DNA of 64,000 bases, taken from assembly GCA_009869945.1 (NCBI GenBank), contig WIXG01000197.1:84372-148371 (forward strand), read 5' to 3'. The translations under genes and the position numbers were made by a program. The first letter of the stretch is position 1; the number at the start of each line of letters is the position of its first letter. The DNA comes from Mesaphorura yosii (Eukaryota; Arthropoda; Collembola; Poduromorpha; Tullbergiidae). Positions 37,545 to 48,300 of this stretch are shown here, piece after piece. The notes below the pieces were generated by a model, which worked only from the letters and a program-made list of their open reading frames with translations, was not told where the DNA came from and ran no database searches.

Positions 37545-38445
37545 TTAACCGCTGCTGGAAGTCGCCTTGTTCTTCTGGGACGCGTTGTCATTTCCACACG
37601 GGTATTTCTCAGCACAGTCGTATTTGCCCTCTGCCGAGTCCCTCAGGATCGTGAGCGGTGTATTCATCGATGTTGGAACAAGGCCTTCGAGTATTCTGCA
37701 ATAGAACCAGATAAAATGGAAGAGTTAATCATTTGAATGGAATTTCAGCGAACACATTACGCAAGTAAGCCATAGCGGCACGCTAATGGCGAGTTTAATG
37801 GCCTGTCTGGACACAATTTCATTGCATGTAGATAGCGAACGAAAAGGAAACAATGCAAAACATTTCTTACCGTAGCAGATTTGAAAGTCCGTCCCGTGAC
37901 CTGGCATAAGTTCCAATGTCACACACCACCTTTTGTGCACACGTTTGAGACTGGATCGCCGTGAGGACCATGTGAGCTAATGCGTTAAGTTGACTCTCCT
38001 CAGGCTGCTGTGCTCCTTCGTGTTCAATATTGTCGGCGGCGGCCGATCTGACAAATAAGTTGCCCTTTGCTCCTTTGGATTGCGTGAGAAGGTCGATCTT
38101 CCATGCAAATGCAGCCTTGATGGCGAGAACTACGATGATAATCAGAAATAAAACGATGCCAACAACGATGATTGGCCCAATGAGATCTCCTTTGAACCCC
38201 CAGTAAGAGCCGAGTGGTGTGGATGGAATATAAGGCACTCCGTAGCCGTAGCCGCCGAGCCCACCCAACCAAGGGAAGCCAGCTCCGAAACCAGCGCTTC
38301 CTCCGATATCTAAGTTGAATGCTTTGCCAAATCCAGGATATAAGCTACCTAAACCACCAACGGGAGGCAACAGTCCGGGATCTCCGATAGGACCAGCACC
38401 GGCAACAGCACCGGCAGCAGCAGCGGCAGCAGCTTGATCAGCCAT
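37545..38445 (-). CDS. Gly/Ala-rich single-pass membrane protein with C-terminal Cys motif
   Basis: Two exons (37871-38445, 37545-37695) close the frame, giving 241 aa. The start follows the only upstream Met and opens with a poly-Ala tract. Residues 1-90 are rich in Gly, Ala, Pro and Tyr (for example GGLGGYGYGVPYIP). One strong membrane segment lies at about 92-112 (LIGPIIVVGIVLFLIIIVVL). The following domain has four cysteines in two pairs (CAQKVVC and CAEKYPC), reminiscent of arthropod membrane proteins with a C-terminal CxnC...YxC module, but I cannot name the family. There is no cleavable signal; the orientation could be type III. It is probably arthropod-specific. An AATAAA lies almost directly after the stop (37536-37541, minus strand). 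Confidence 0.78.
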
Positions 38446-39125
38446 GTTGTATTTCTAAATGAAACAAGATACACACATATATAGAAAACTCTGGATGAGT
38501 GGTCAACTGCATGCAAGGAGTGTCAGACTTCCAAGTACGCCTTGCACAAGAATTTAGCAATAAATGTTGCATACCGATTCTCAAAGAATTTCACTGATAA
38601 ACTAAAATCGTTGATGATTTGGAGAGGAATCGGTTCCGTAGGTTGTGGCAGCAAATTACAAGAACTCGGCTTCACCACCAGGAGAATTTCTCAACCCGAG
38701 GATAAACAACTGAAGCACTTTAAGAGAACCTTCCTTCGTAAAATGAAAAAAGCGACTAAAAGCGATTTGCGTATGTGCAAGGTCCTTTTATAACTTCGGT
38801 CTGAAGTGCCGCGAATTAACTTAGGACGTTGAGAGGTCAGTCGTCCGAGTGCAGCGCTTAGACAAAAGAGTCCGGGACAAGGGAATAATTAAATTACACG
38901 AGATTAAGCAAATTCTCGCAACCAAACCAAGTCAAGTTCAAAGGTTTTCGATGCAGGGCAGTCGAGATAATTGTGTGCTGCTGATAAATAACTTCAGAGG
39001 ACAAAGACACTTCGAGACATTTGAGAGTAGTTTATTGGCAGTTTGTACAGATAACGCAAACATGATTAGCTCTAAGAAAGCATTGCATTGAAGTAAAACG
39101 TACATGGTAATCTCAAAGCCGAAAC
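38446..39125. other. Intergenic region, no gene recognised
   Basis: About 680 bases upstream of the Gly/Ala-rich gene and downstream of the NTPDase gene. Short ORFs here show no family similarity; one opens across 38542-38793 on the plus strand and is judged a chance ORF. Confidence 0.5.
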
Positions 39126-41360
39126 TTAGGCCGACAGCGTAACTTTTTGGTAATGATGCAGAAATTTTCGCATTTGCATCGCGTGGTAGACGAAAGCCAA
39201 ACCAACGGTAACGAAAATTATGAACAGAATCGTCAGCAGAGTAAAGGTTATGGCATCCAGGGATGGGATCGGGGGAATCGAGGCAATGGACTCCGTCGCG
39301 TTCACCATGTACCCAATCGCCCAGCCAAGTGAAACTCCGTCAACCTTCAGAACATGTGCACTCGTTAAAATTCTTCTAAATGTGAATGGCACGTATATGA
39401 ATATCATGGCTTGGTTTGCAATTACTTCCGTTCCGAAGCGAATATTTGCCCACGCTTCTTCCGTGTTAAATTTGTAAACATCGTTCAACAGCGTGAAGAC
39501 ATAAGTTGCCTTGAAGCATAATTCGTCCAGGGTTTGAAACTTGATGGCTGTTCATAAATGTCAGGGAATTAGCACTGCAGGCTTTTACGTGACAAAATCG
39601 CGAATGATTAGCGTGTAGCGAACCTGGATTTACCAAAACCTGCTGAGAAAGCTCCGCGTATGTGTATTTACAACTTTGCGCTGCAGACGATTTGAATATC
39701 TCTTTGGTCGTTGAACTCGATGTGTTAAGACCCAATGACTGATAAATGTAACCGAAACCGGAAAAGGCCTAGACAGAAAACGCACGATATAAGGCATCAG
39801 CGACGAATTTTGGTTAAGTTTGTGTGTACCTGGAACGATTGCTGGTGATAATTTCGCGGAATATTCTCAGTGTTCAAGCACTTGTCATCCGGTATGTTCA
39901 TTTGAAAGCAGAATTGTTTGGTCATCAGATGTCTCATTATCGTCTGGCATCGGTCCGAGTCACTGGACCCTTCAAAGGTGAACCTCTGCGGCATATTCTG
40001 GTATTTGCTCTGTAATCATAAAACGCCAGCTCAAAGCACACACATCTGTAGTACCGCAAATTGTGTGGACGTACGCACTTTGTACGATGAGGATTCAGCA
40101 AAAGAGTTGGTGCAAGAAGTGTTGAAAACTGAGTGAAGGGTAAATGACGATGATTTCCCAATTGCCTCGCAAGGGCTTTGAATTACAAGATGATGGGTCT
40201 GGTCGTTGTACGTTCTTGAGAAGTCAATGCTTTGCTGCAATTAAAAGAATATTCGTTAAGAGTTTATCATTTCCATTAAATGAGTGCAATAGATCTCGCA
40301 TTACCAGAACCAAGGCGGCCCTGTATCTAAGTTTAGCTTGAGACACTCCGTAGCAAAGGAAGCTCCGGGTGAATACGTCAAACGATTTTCCGTATAGTTT
40401 GATGGGCGCAATTGCAATGTCCGTTTCCAGAGTCTGAGGGATGGCATTTGACGGTGACGTCTCGAATGCAATTTGAGTTGACGCTCCTCCAAGATCCAAT
40501 GCTCCCCACGTGGGCTTACCCTGCAAAAGAGACAAAGCAGGTTGCAAATGCATCGAAGTCGGCGGCGTGTCTAACATGTGAAGGGTTCGCCTTCTGACAA
40601 GTACAATTGATTACCACTGACTGAACGAATTCTCCGGTTCAGGTAGTTCACGGTTATCCAGCCGCACGCTCCTTCCTTGGCACCAGACAAAATCTCGGCT
40701 TGAGCTTCGTTGAATTTCAGGTCACTCGATGCCAAGTAGTACACGACCTTCTGCATAGTTGCTGTGGCGGCGCTGAGGTTCGTCTCTCTGAAGAATAATA
40801 CAATTGCCAAATTGCCATGAGGTTCCTGCTAAATAATTCCTGGAATTGGAATTTAGAGAGTTGGTTGCTACCTCAGCAGTCGCATTCCAGCGGTTCCGCC
40901 AAAGAATACTTCTGACGGCTCACGTGATTCTTCAGGAATTGATTCCTGTTCCTTCTGGAAGCATTCATCCATGTACTTCTCGATCGTCTGGTTGCCGGAC
41001 GATAGGACGTTGGCAATTCCGCCTATATAGAATTCATGTAGTCGCTTTCAGAAAACTTGAGACGATGCCAAACTTTACACGTTTGCGTCGAGCTTTCTGT
41101 TTCGTTGCATGAACAATGACGTCGCGACAAATTATCAACAAATGGAGTTTTGTTGTAAAGTTTTGATTATACAAGACAAATTGCAGAAGGCGACGTCTGT
41201 CATTTTGACCATGTGCATATTTAAAGCAGAAGACTTACTTGCCTTGAATACTACACGAATGTATTTGAGATACAATTCCGGTGTTATTTACTTTTGAACT
41301 TGGCCATCTGTACAGAAGTGCTTCCGTATGAGTTGATCCGGCGTCAAAGACAATGGCGTA
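39126..41360 (-). CDS. Ectonucleoside triphosphate diphosphohydrolase (CD39/NTPDase family)
   Basis: Membrane-anchored ectoenzyme that hydrolyses extracellular ATP/ADP to AMP. Nine exons of the body are resolved: 41243-41360, 40872-41022, 40622-40787, 40305-40520, 40079-40234, 39830-40009, 39634-39768, 39426-39539, 39126-39344. Apyrase conserved regions are visible: DAGSTHT (ACR1), GGTAGMRLLR (ACR2), AKEGACGWITVNYL (ACR3), LDLGGASTQ (ACR4), with LCYG and paired cysteines between. LGWAIGYMVNAT precedes a C-terminal membrane helix (TFTLLTILFIIFVTVGLAFVY, landmark LLTILFIIFVTVG), so it belongs to the double-anchored NTPDase1/2/3/8 type. The first intron in this set uses a GC donor. The N-terminal membrane exon is not here; the best candidate is 45200-45394. 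With it the protein is 549 aa. The donor at 40621 (GTCAGT) is the least certain junction. Confidence 0.93.
41023..41242 (-). other. GC-AG intron in the NTPDase gene
   Basis: The exon ending at 41243 (HSCSIQG) must join the exon starting at 41022 (GIANVLSSGN) in phase 1. Only the donor CAAG|GCAAGT, the perfect GC-donor consensus, gives this phase. The nearby GTAAGT four bases further on would shift the frame. The acceptor is ATATAG. Confidence 0.75.
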
Positions 41361-43034
41361 CTGAAACAGGACAAACCACAAATAGTTTCATCACGTTTCT
41401 GTTCATTTGTTAATTTGTCTAGAGTAAATTGCTAGGCGACTCAGAAAATAGAGAAATTCCAATCTGGTTGAAACTCGAGACGCATATTTATGTATTCAAG
41501 TCTATCAAGTGCGAGAACTATACGAAATCCCTTTTTTCTTATGTCTACTTTTTATGGAATGGTGAAATATACGCGTGAATGAGCTCAAGTCAAACAAACA
41601 ATTGTTGGAGCTGCCCTTTGAATGTTTAAACCATGTTTCATTTGACTTCTTGACAGACATTTTCCAGACTGCGCATCAGCAAAATGCTTCCGAAAGTCCA
41701 CCTTCAACTTGGGAAATCCACCCTCGCTTCTGTTCTATATTTATTCAGTCAGTAGCTACTCAAGCTTGTAAAGACAGCGAAATGAAACATTTGAATACAG
41801 GAGTGTTTGCTTGCCGTATTTGACACTGACATCGATAATCTGCATCGCGAAGGAATTCAGCGCCAGATTAGGCGGCTGCACTGCAATGTCATGCTCATGT
41901 CATCTCGGCACCTTTGCCGAGCGACCTCCGAACGTGTGCTACGTACTCATTCTCACGTCAAGGTTAAAACGACAAAAAATTCCCTGCAAAAGTTACGAGG
42001 CACGACGAAGAAAAAATAGTTTTGCAATTTTTTAAACCTAAAGTTGTTTTTATTGTGGAAGCGAGCGGCTGAACATGTGCGTGTCTTTGACGTCAATTTT
42101 ACACTTTCCAGACAGAAACCTCCCAACTGATTTCGGATTGCCCTGCATATTCAGTTCGAAAACAGGAGGAAAGGGGAATGAAATCATAAATGAATACCGT
42201 CCATATTTTATGCAAACAATTAACTCGCGACAAAGGTCTTTGGGTATACCTTTTGCAATAGGTTGAATGAGAAAAATCGGGAATCTCTCCGACTTTTCGA
42301 TTAGGAAGATTGAAACTTCGAAGCCTAGGCCAACAATTCTTACGCTCCGTCAACTAAAATCGCGACAAACCTGATTCTTGCATGTTGCGCTGCTGAGCTT
42401 GGTCAGTGACGAAGGCGATTTCATCGGAATCGTAATCTTTATTAATGACATGACATGCAAAGCGAAGTGGTGAGGCGAGATATAAATCGGCCTGACTCAC
42501 GCGTTCAACGACGACGGAATACGCAAACGAAGCAAAGTGTAGTCAAAATAATGCTTCGTACAAAACTTGTTTTTTGTTTCATGCCGTACGCTGTATTGTA
42601 TTATAATTAACCTTTGCATTTTTGACCATTATGTTTAAATACTGTTCTTAGCCTACGTCTTCTACGTTATGTGAATATAAATATTTTTTCATCGCATCGC
42701 AGTTCTTCGCATTCATTTTGAGACTAGTGTAGCAATAATGCGCTGAATACATGGACAGTGTTCTCAGGTGTACCTTAACTTTTCGTTTCTTGCGCATTGT
42801 TGAAGTTAAATCCATACTTTGCGTTCGTTTCTCAGAAAGCGCAAGTTTTTCCCCATTATTCGAGCCCGTGCCGAAGTTTCAATACTTCGAGACTGGGCAG
42901 TGCGAGCACAGTTCGGAGCTTAATTTTTTAGAAAAGCCAGGGATATTGTTTTCGATAACGAAGGTTGAGTCTTTCGACATCTTTTCGGTGCCATTTTAGT
43001 GAGAGTTCTGAACTTCGTCGTGACTTAAGTGAAA

Positions 43035-44865
43035 ATGGTAATAATTTCCCTTAATAAGTTTGCAGAAGTCTCAAGGTTGGTTCATTGATTGTCTCTCCCT
43101 TGTTCAGCAGACACATCTATTCATTGTACTCACATTCCTCGCCATTCTCCAAATCAGTGTACCTGTCCCGCAGACCGTGAACGATGAAGACGCAGAAATT
43201 GCAGAAGAGTTTGAGAAGGCCCTGGCGGGTGCCGGCGAACTTCCCTCCGTTTCTCCACAGGTGAAGCCCGTCGACCAAGACCAAGAACTTAATGGAGGAG
43301 GTTTAATTGGAGATGGCTTCAGTTCAAAGGAGATTCAAGTCCAGCCAGGTGGCATTAGCGAGCAATCTCATCAGGGTTTCACCCCAGCAACGCATCAGCC
43401 TCAGCCGCTACCACACGAGGAGGGGTTTGACCAGAACGACCCATGCAGCTGTGTGAAGTACTTTCTTTGCGATGTCGATAATGGCGGTATTATTGACAAT
43501 GGAGACGTGGTTGGACTAATAGACATCCGACTCGGTGGATCAAATAAAGCATCGCAGTGTGGACATTACTTGAAAATTTGTTGTAAGGTAAGGCAAGATG
43601 AACACCTCTAACGATAAGAAAAAAATGAACACAGACTGTGAACAATCTTCTTTAGAAAATGAAGAACACATCCAATGCACTGCCACCAGGGCCAGATTTC
43701 GAGCACTCTGTGTGTGGCAAACGAAACGATGGAGGCGTTGGCTTCCGAATAACGGGAGCCCTCGAAGGTGAATCACAATTTGGTGAATTCCCTTGGATGG
43801 CTGCAATTGTAAGACAGGAGCATCAAGAAGACAAGCAGCCACTCAACATTTTCGTTTGTGGTGGATCACTTATACATCCGAAGGTGGTTCTAACTGCCGC
43901 GCATTGCGTTTTCGGGTACGACAAAATCGTTTAACATTATGAATACATGCGTGATCATGCGCTAATATGCATTTGCGTTGATATTTTAGAAAGAACCCGT
44001 CGGAACTGAAAGTCCGCTTGGGTGAATGGGACACGCAAACTCCGGACGAACTTTATCCTCACCAAGACAGATTTGTCTCAAAGGTAAATTATTTTGACGA
44101 AAACTTTACGACATTCGAAACGAGATCAATGACTTTGTCTTCTTGTCGCATATTGCCTTTAGATAGTTGTACATGAGGACTACTACGCTGGTGCACTGTA
44201 CAACGACGTGGCGTTGCTTTTCTTGGACTACGAAGTCAAATTTGCGCCAAATGTTGATACGGTCTGTCTTCCTCCACCAAATGTAAACTTTGACGGACAG
44301 AGATGCTTCGCATCTGGCTGGGGAAAAGATTCATTTGGTAAGCAACGTACGTAACTCGAGACAAGATACTCAGTACCCCAACACGCAACTTAACACGGGC
44401 CTGCATGAACTTTTTAGGTGACGAAGGAAAATATCAAGTTATCTTAAAACGCGTTGACCTTCCGATCGTGCCAACGGACCACTGTCAGGAGTCCCTGCGA
44501 AGGACGAGACTTGGTCCTTACTTCCGCCTTCACGATTCATTCGTTTGTGCAGGAGGCGAGCAAGGGCGTGACACGTGCCGGGTAAGTCAAGAAATGTGCT
44601 ACCAGGCAATTGGGCAATTAATTTGAGGAACCGATAAAATACACGAATCATCGTTTCGAAATTCCAGGGCGATGGAGGATCTCCTCTGGTGTGTAAGCTC
44701 CCCAACTCCAACTTCTACGTGCAATATGGAATCGTGGCGTGGGGAATCGGTTGTGGCGAGCAAGGAACACCAGGTGTGTACGTTAACATTCCGAAATTCG
44801 TGCCATGGATCGAAGACAAGCTCATCGCAGCGAATTTAGACACAAGATATCACAAAAATTCTTAA
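43035..44865 (+). CDS. Clip-domain serine protease homologue (PPAF-2/SPH type)
   Basis: Secreted, catalytically inactive trypsin-like protein of the kind that acts as a cofactor in prophenoloxidase activation. Seven exons: 43035-43037 (ATG only), 43111-43587, 43656-43915, 43990-44083, 44163-44337, 44418-44581, 44668-44865, giving 456 aa. A signal peptide follows the Met (THLFIVLTFLAILQISVP). After an acidic/Pro-Gln linker, the clip domain (about 125-160) has CSCVKYFLCD and CGHYLKICCK. The protease-like domain has TAAHC (His kept) and NDVALL (Asp kept), but the Ser motif reads GDGGSPL instead of GDSGGPL. The family feature GRRN-like segment CGKRNDGGVGFRITG is present. Exon 2 has a tandem acceptor CAGCAG, so one Gln may be added. 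It lies in the opposite direction to the surrounding NTPDase exons. Confidence 0.94.
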
Positions 44866-45088
44866 GTCAGCAGCTTAATGACTTTTGCCTTAACGTTATG
44901 GCACAAGATGCATTGCAATTCGCGAAGAAGTGGAGTTTTGTTCCTCTTAAATTTTTGATGAAATGGGTACGTTTGCCCTAATACGATATGTCTAAAACGC
45001 GAGCTTTCGGTTCAAACTGACTCAAAACATGCATTCTATGCAGCTTATTCAACTTTGTGAATAGCATACTTTGTCAACTGGACTTTGC

Positions 45089-45094
45089 AATAAA
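45089..45094 (+). terminator. AATAAA polyadenylation signal of the serine protease homologue
   Basis: A canonical hexamer about 220 bases past the stop codon at 44865. Confidence 0.55.
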
Positions 45095-45199
45095 ACTGTT
45101 CCTGATGAAAATCTTCGATTATTTGTGGCATGTGAAGGCGCATTTCAGTTTGCTTCGCTAGCACGAATTCTTGAATGGTTGCACATAAATGGAACTTAC

Positions 45200-45394
45200 A
45201 CTGTCGGGGTTGGTCTTGAGAAGGAGGTATACACACGTGCAAACGATGATACCGCAGATTCCAGTGAACAAGGCCAACAAAGCAATAGTACACCAATTGC
45301 CAAACCTCAGATTCGCAAATGGGTCTGAAAGACATGGCACACCGTATATGATTAAAACTAAATTAAAGAGATTAAAATGAGCAAACGGGGACAT
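45200..45394 (-). CDS. Probable first coding exon of the NTPDase gene (membrane anchor)
   Basis: An ATG-started ORF of 65 codons runs to a perfect donor (AGT|GTAAGT at 45199-45194) in phase 0. It encodes a short N-terminal part and a strong membrane helix (WCTIALLALFTGICGIIVCT, about 35-60) followed by LLLKTNPDS. The NTPDase body begins at 41360 in phase 0 with YAIVFDAGST, and family members have a membrane helix ending about 6-15 residues before this point, so the join would give a typical NTPDase N-terminus. If right, intron 1 is about 3.8 kb and contains the whole serine protease homologue gene on the other strand. This rests on phase, topology and spacing only. Confidence 0.45.
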
Positions 45395-48300
45395 TCTAAT
45401 TTATTTCAATGTGGTTTTTACCACAGTGAAATGATACGTTTCAAGTTTCATGAAGGCCAAGACGTACCAAGTGCTCCAATGTACAGCTTGTCGTCATTTT
45501 GGATGGGAAGTGACGCGAGCGTCTTATTTCTTGAGAAAATTCTATTCTCTTCATTGCTTATGTAAAAGATCGGATTCACCTCGATGGCCTGAAAACAAAC
45601 ACACAAAATTTGCAATACCGAGTCTGCTGAATTTGGACGAATATAACTTCATACTTTGGCTTCACAATACCGCTTGATGACATTTTTGATCGGTTGCGAA
45701 TCGTCAATTGACAGGCTGAGAACATCATTTGAGCCTGATCCTGACGCGCCAGAGAAGTTGTCCAGTCGGTTCGAAATGTTCAAAGTTATCAGCATTTTTG
45801 TGAATTTCGCCTTGGTTCACTCGTTGAGAATTGCAATTTGCATCGGTTGTATTTCGGGTTGGGCAGGTGTAACAGGAGTCTTTCCCATGCTGTTTACCGC
45901 GAAGGAGGCAACTGTGAGACACTTGCACTTTTGTACCGGTACGCGTGAATCTGTACCTTTCTTCGTAACACTTGGCCACAAATCTGTGACAAATGGGCTG
46001 CCGAATGAAGTGAGTGCGGATGCCAAGCTCCAACTGATGGCGAGTAGCAACAAATGAACTTCAGCGTAATTGCAGTTGCTAATTGAGTTAACACATAATT
46101 TCAGTTCTCAGTTGGCAGCAGCGCAGGCAATTATCGTCTGAACGATACCGTGACGGAACTGGTTGAGACTGGTCTGTGTGGCGGTCTATCAGACGCGATT
46201 TTAATTATAGCGTAACGCCTGCACCGTGCAATGTGTTGCTTCGAATAATTCTAAATATATTCTGAAAATGATGGATGAGTGTGCGCGGCTTGAGGTTCGG
46301 CTCGGGAATGTAAACTTTGTTTTGTTTCTCGAGATCCGAGGCCAAAAAGTCAAGTGGTGGAAGTAGTGTGTTAGAGTACTTCAAATTCTTCAACTTCACA
46401 TCACTTCACTTATTCACAATTCAGACTGCATTTCTTCCTGTTTGCGTTGTTCTCTTCTCTGGAATCAAATTGTGAAAGAATTTCACCTTCCACATTTGCA
46501 TACTAATCGGAGAGCCAAGACCCAAAGTACCGTAATGTTGCGATACGCTGGCTGGCGGATTGTGGCGCGGTCGGTGTGTGTTGTGGTTTGTCGAAGTGTG
46601 TGCTAGGCCCGTTGCGGCTGAGAACGGCGAGCGAGTGATGATGAATTATTGTGTCGACGAGTTACATAAAAATTCAATAAAATTCTGCACGTTACATGGC
46701 AGAAATTATGTTGAATAATTTAATTCACAAAAGACACAAAAAGTCCATAAATTTTGTTTAATACAGCACATTTGCGTTGCGGTGGACGAGATGACATTTT
46801 ATTTTTTCAATTCATTTATTATGGTTGCGATTGTGCTAAGTGATTAGAATCTGCTTCATCTCATGGTCCCAAATATGCCCAATTAATTCCTGGTCGATGC
46901 GTCTTGTTTTAGCAGCCTCTGCTGACTAATTGCCTTTTCATGTGACGACCGTGCCTTGTGCATCAGTGTTTTTATGCTCGGCGACGTGAGGATTGTCGTC
47001 ACTCCGAAATTATTATTGCACTGTTGCGATGAATAATATATCTTGTACAACTCGAATTCGCTTAAAAGTTAGGCAATTATTAACGCCATTAAAATATGCA
47101 CGAGGATTTCTTGTACCGCTATTCAGTCCAACGCAACAAGACCAGCGCTACAATACGACACTAAAAACTGAACTCACCAGGAGCAACGGCAATAAATGGG
47201 TCTCACTTTAAAGTTTTTATGCGAGACGGGCGGCATCGAGCACGAATTTTCTTTTTATTACGTTCAGGTTGAACATTATGATTTTATCAGCACTGTGCAG
47301 AACTCTGCTAAGGAACGAAATTCGTTCCGTGGCCGTCTTCACTTTTTCGCGCTCTGAAATCATTCCGCTATGCTCACGTTCACTCAAGGTTCTAAATTAA
47401 AAACGAATACTTATAATTTCGTGTAATTCACGTCCTTTTGTCGTGCCGTGGTCCGCTGATGCAAATACAAATACACACTTCACCTTGTAACTTCATTTTA
47501 CCAGCAATACGCGCGTCGACTCGACTCTGCGTTTGCGAGTCCGTGTTTATACGGGACGTGCAAAAAGTTAATGGATCTCGGTTTACAAAATCATAAGTTC
47601 CTGCCGTGATTGCCGCAATGCAGTCAGCCCGAGTACGACTGGCTGTCAAGTCAGCGCAATAATAGTAGTAATAATGTAGCGTAATAAAATAATGAATAAT
47701 GACAATTTAGTACGATATAAAAAATCATATCCGCTCTTTTGTATCACGATCACGATGACGAAGTTGAAGCCATTCATGCTGGTTGATTTCACTTGGAGAG
47801 TACACACGGTGGAGACGGACATACACAAAGAGAATCAGCAGAAGATCTCCCTTCCACTTCGTCTCACGACAGACCCGACGCTTGTTTGATTTGCTCTTGC
47901 GCACGTTTCATCTTCCAATTTAAGTAAATAGAATGATTACAATTTATTGCGGTCCATCATTAATACTCTCCAGAATATCTACTAATCCACACGCAGTCCA
48001 CAATTCAGGAGGGCAGACAGTTTTGCTATGGAGGTCGGGTTCTACCAAACTACATTCATTAGCTACGTTGAGCAGAAAGCAGAGACGACGCCCTGACTTT
48101 GACTTCTAATGGAACTCGGAAGAACATAAATTATTCAATTCGCGCAACAGGAAGGCCACGGCATCTACTAGGCGCGCGGTCCTTGTTACATAATCGGCCT
48201 GGATAAATGCTTAATCAATAACACCAACGTTTACATGTACAGGGCGTCCACTTAATGCCTAACGGATCCGTATTCGGATACAGACCACCACCAGACATCC

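Noticed and set aside
42380-42434. ATG exon (MKSPSSLTK...) considered as the NTPDase first exon
   Set aside because: The donor is weak (GTTTGT) and no membrane-helix exon follows before 41360; the exon at 45200-45394 fits better.
45656-46057. Overlapping 133-, 102- and 78-codon ORFs on both strands
   Set aside because: The starts are non-ATG and no consistent splice structure or family similarity was found, although one frame begins with a hydrophobic run.
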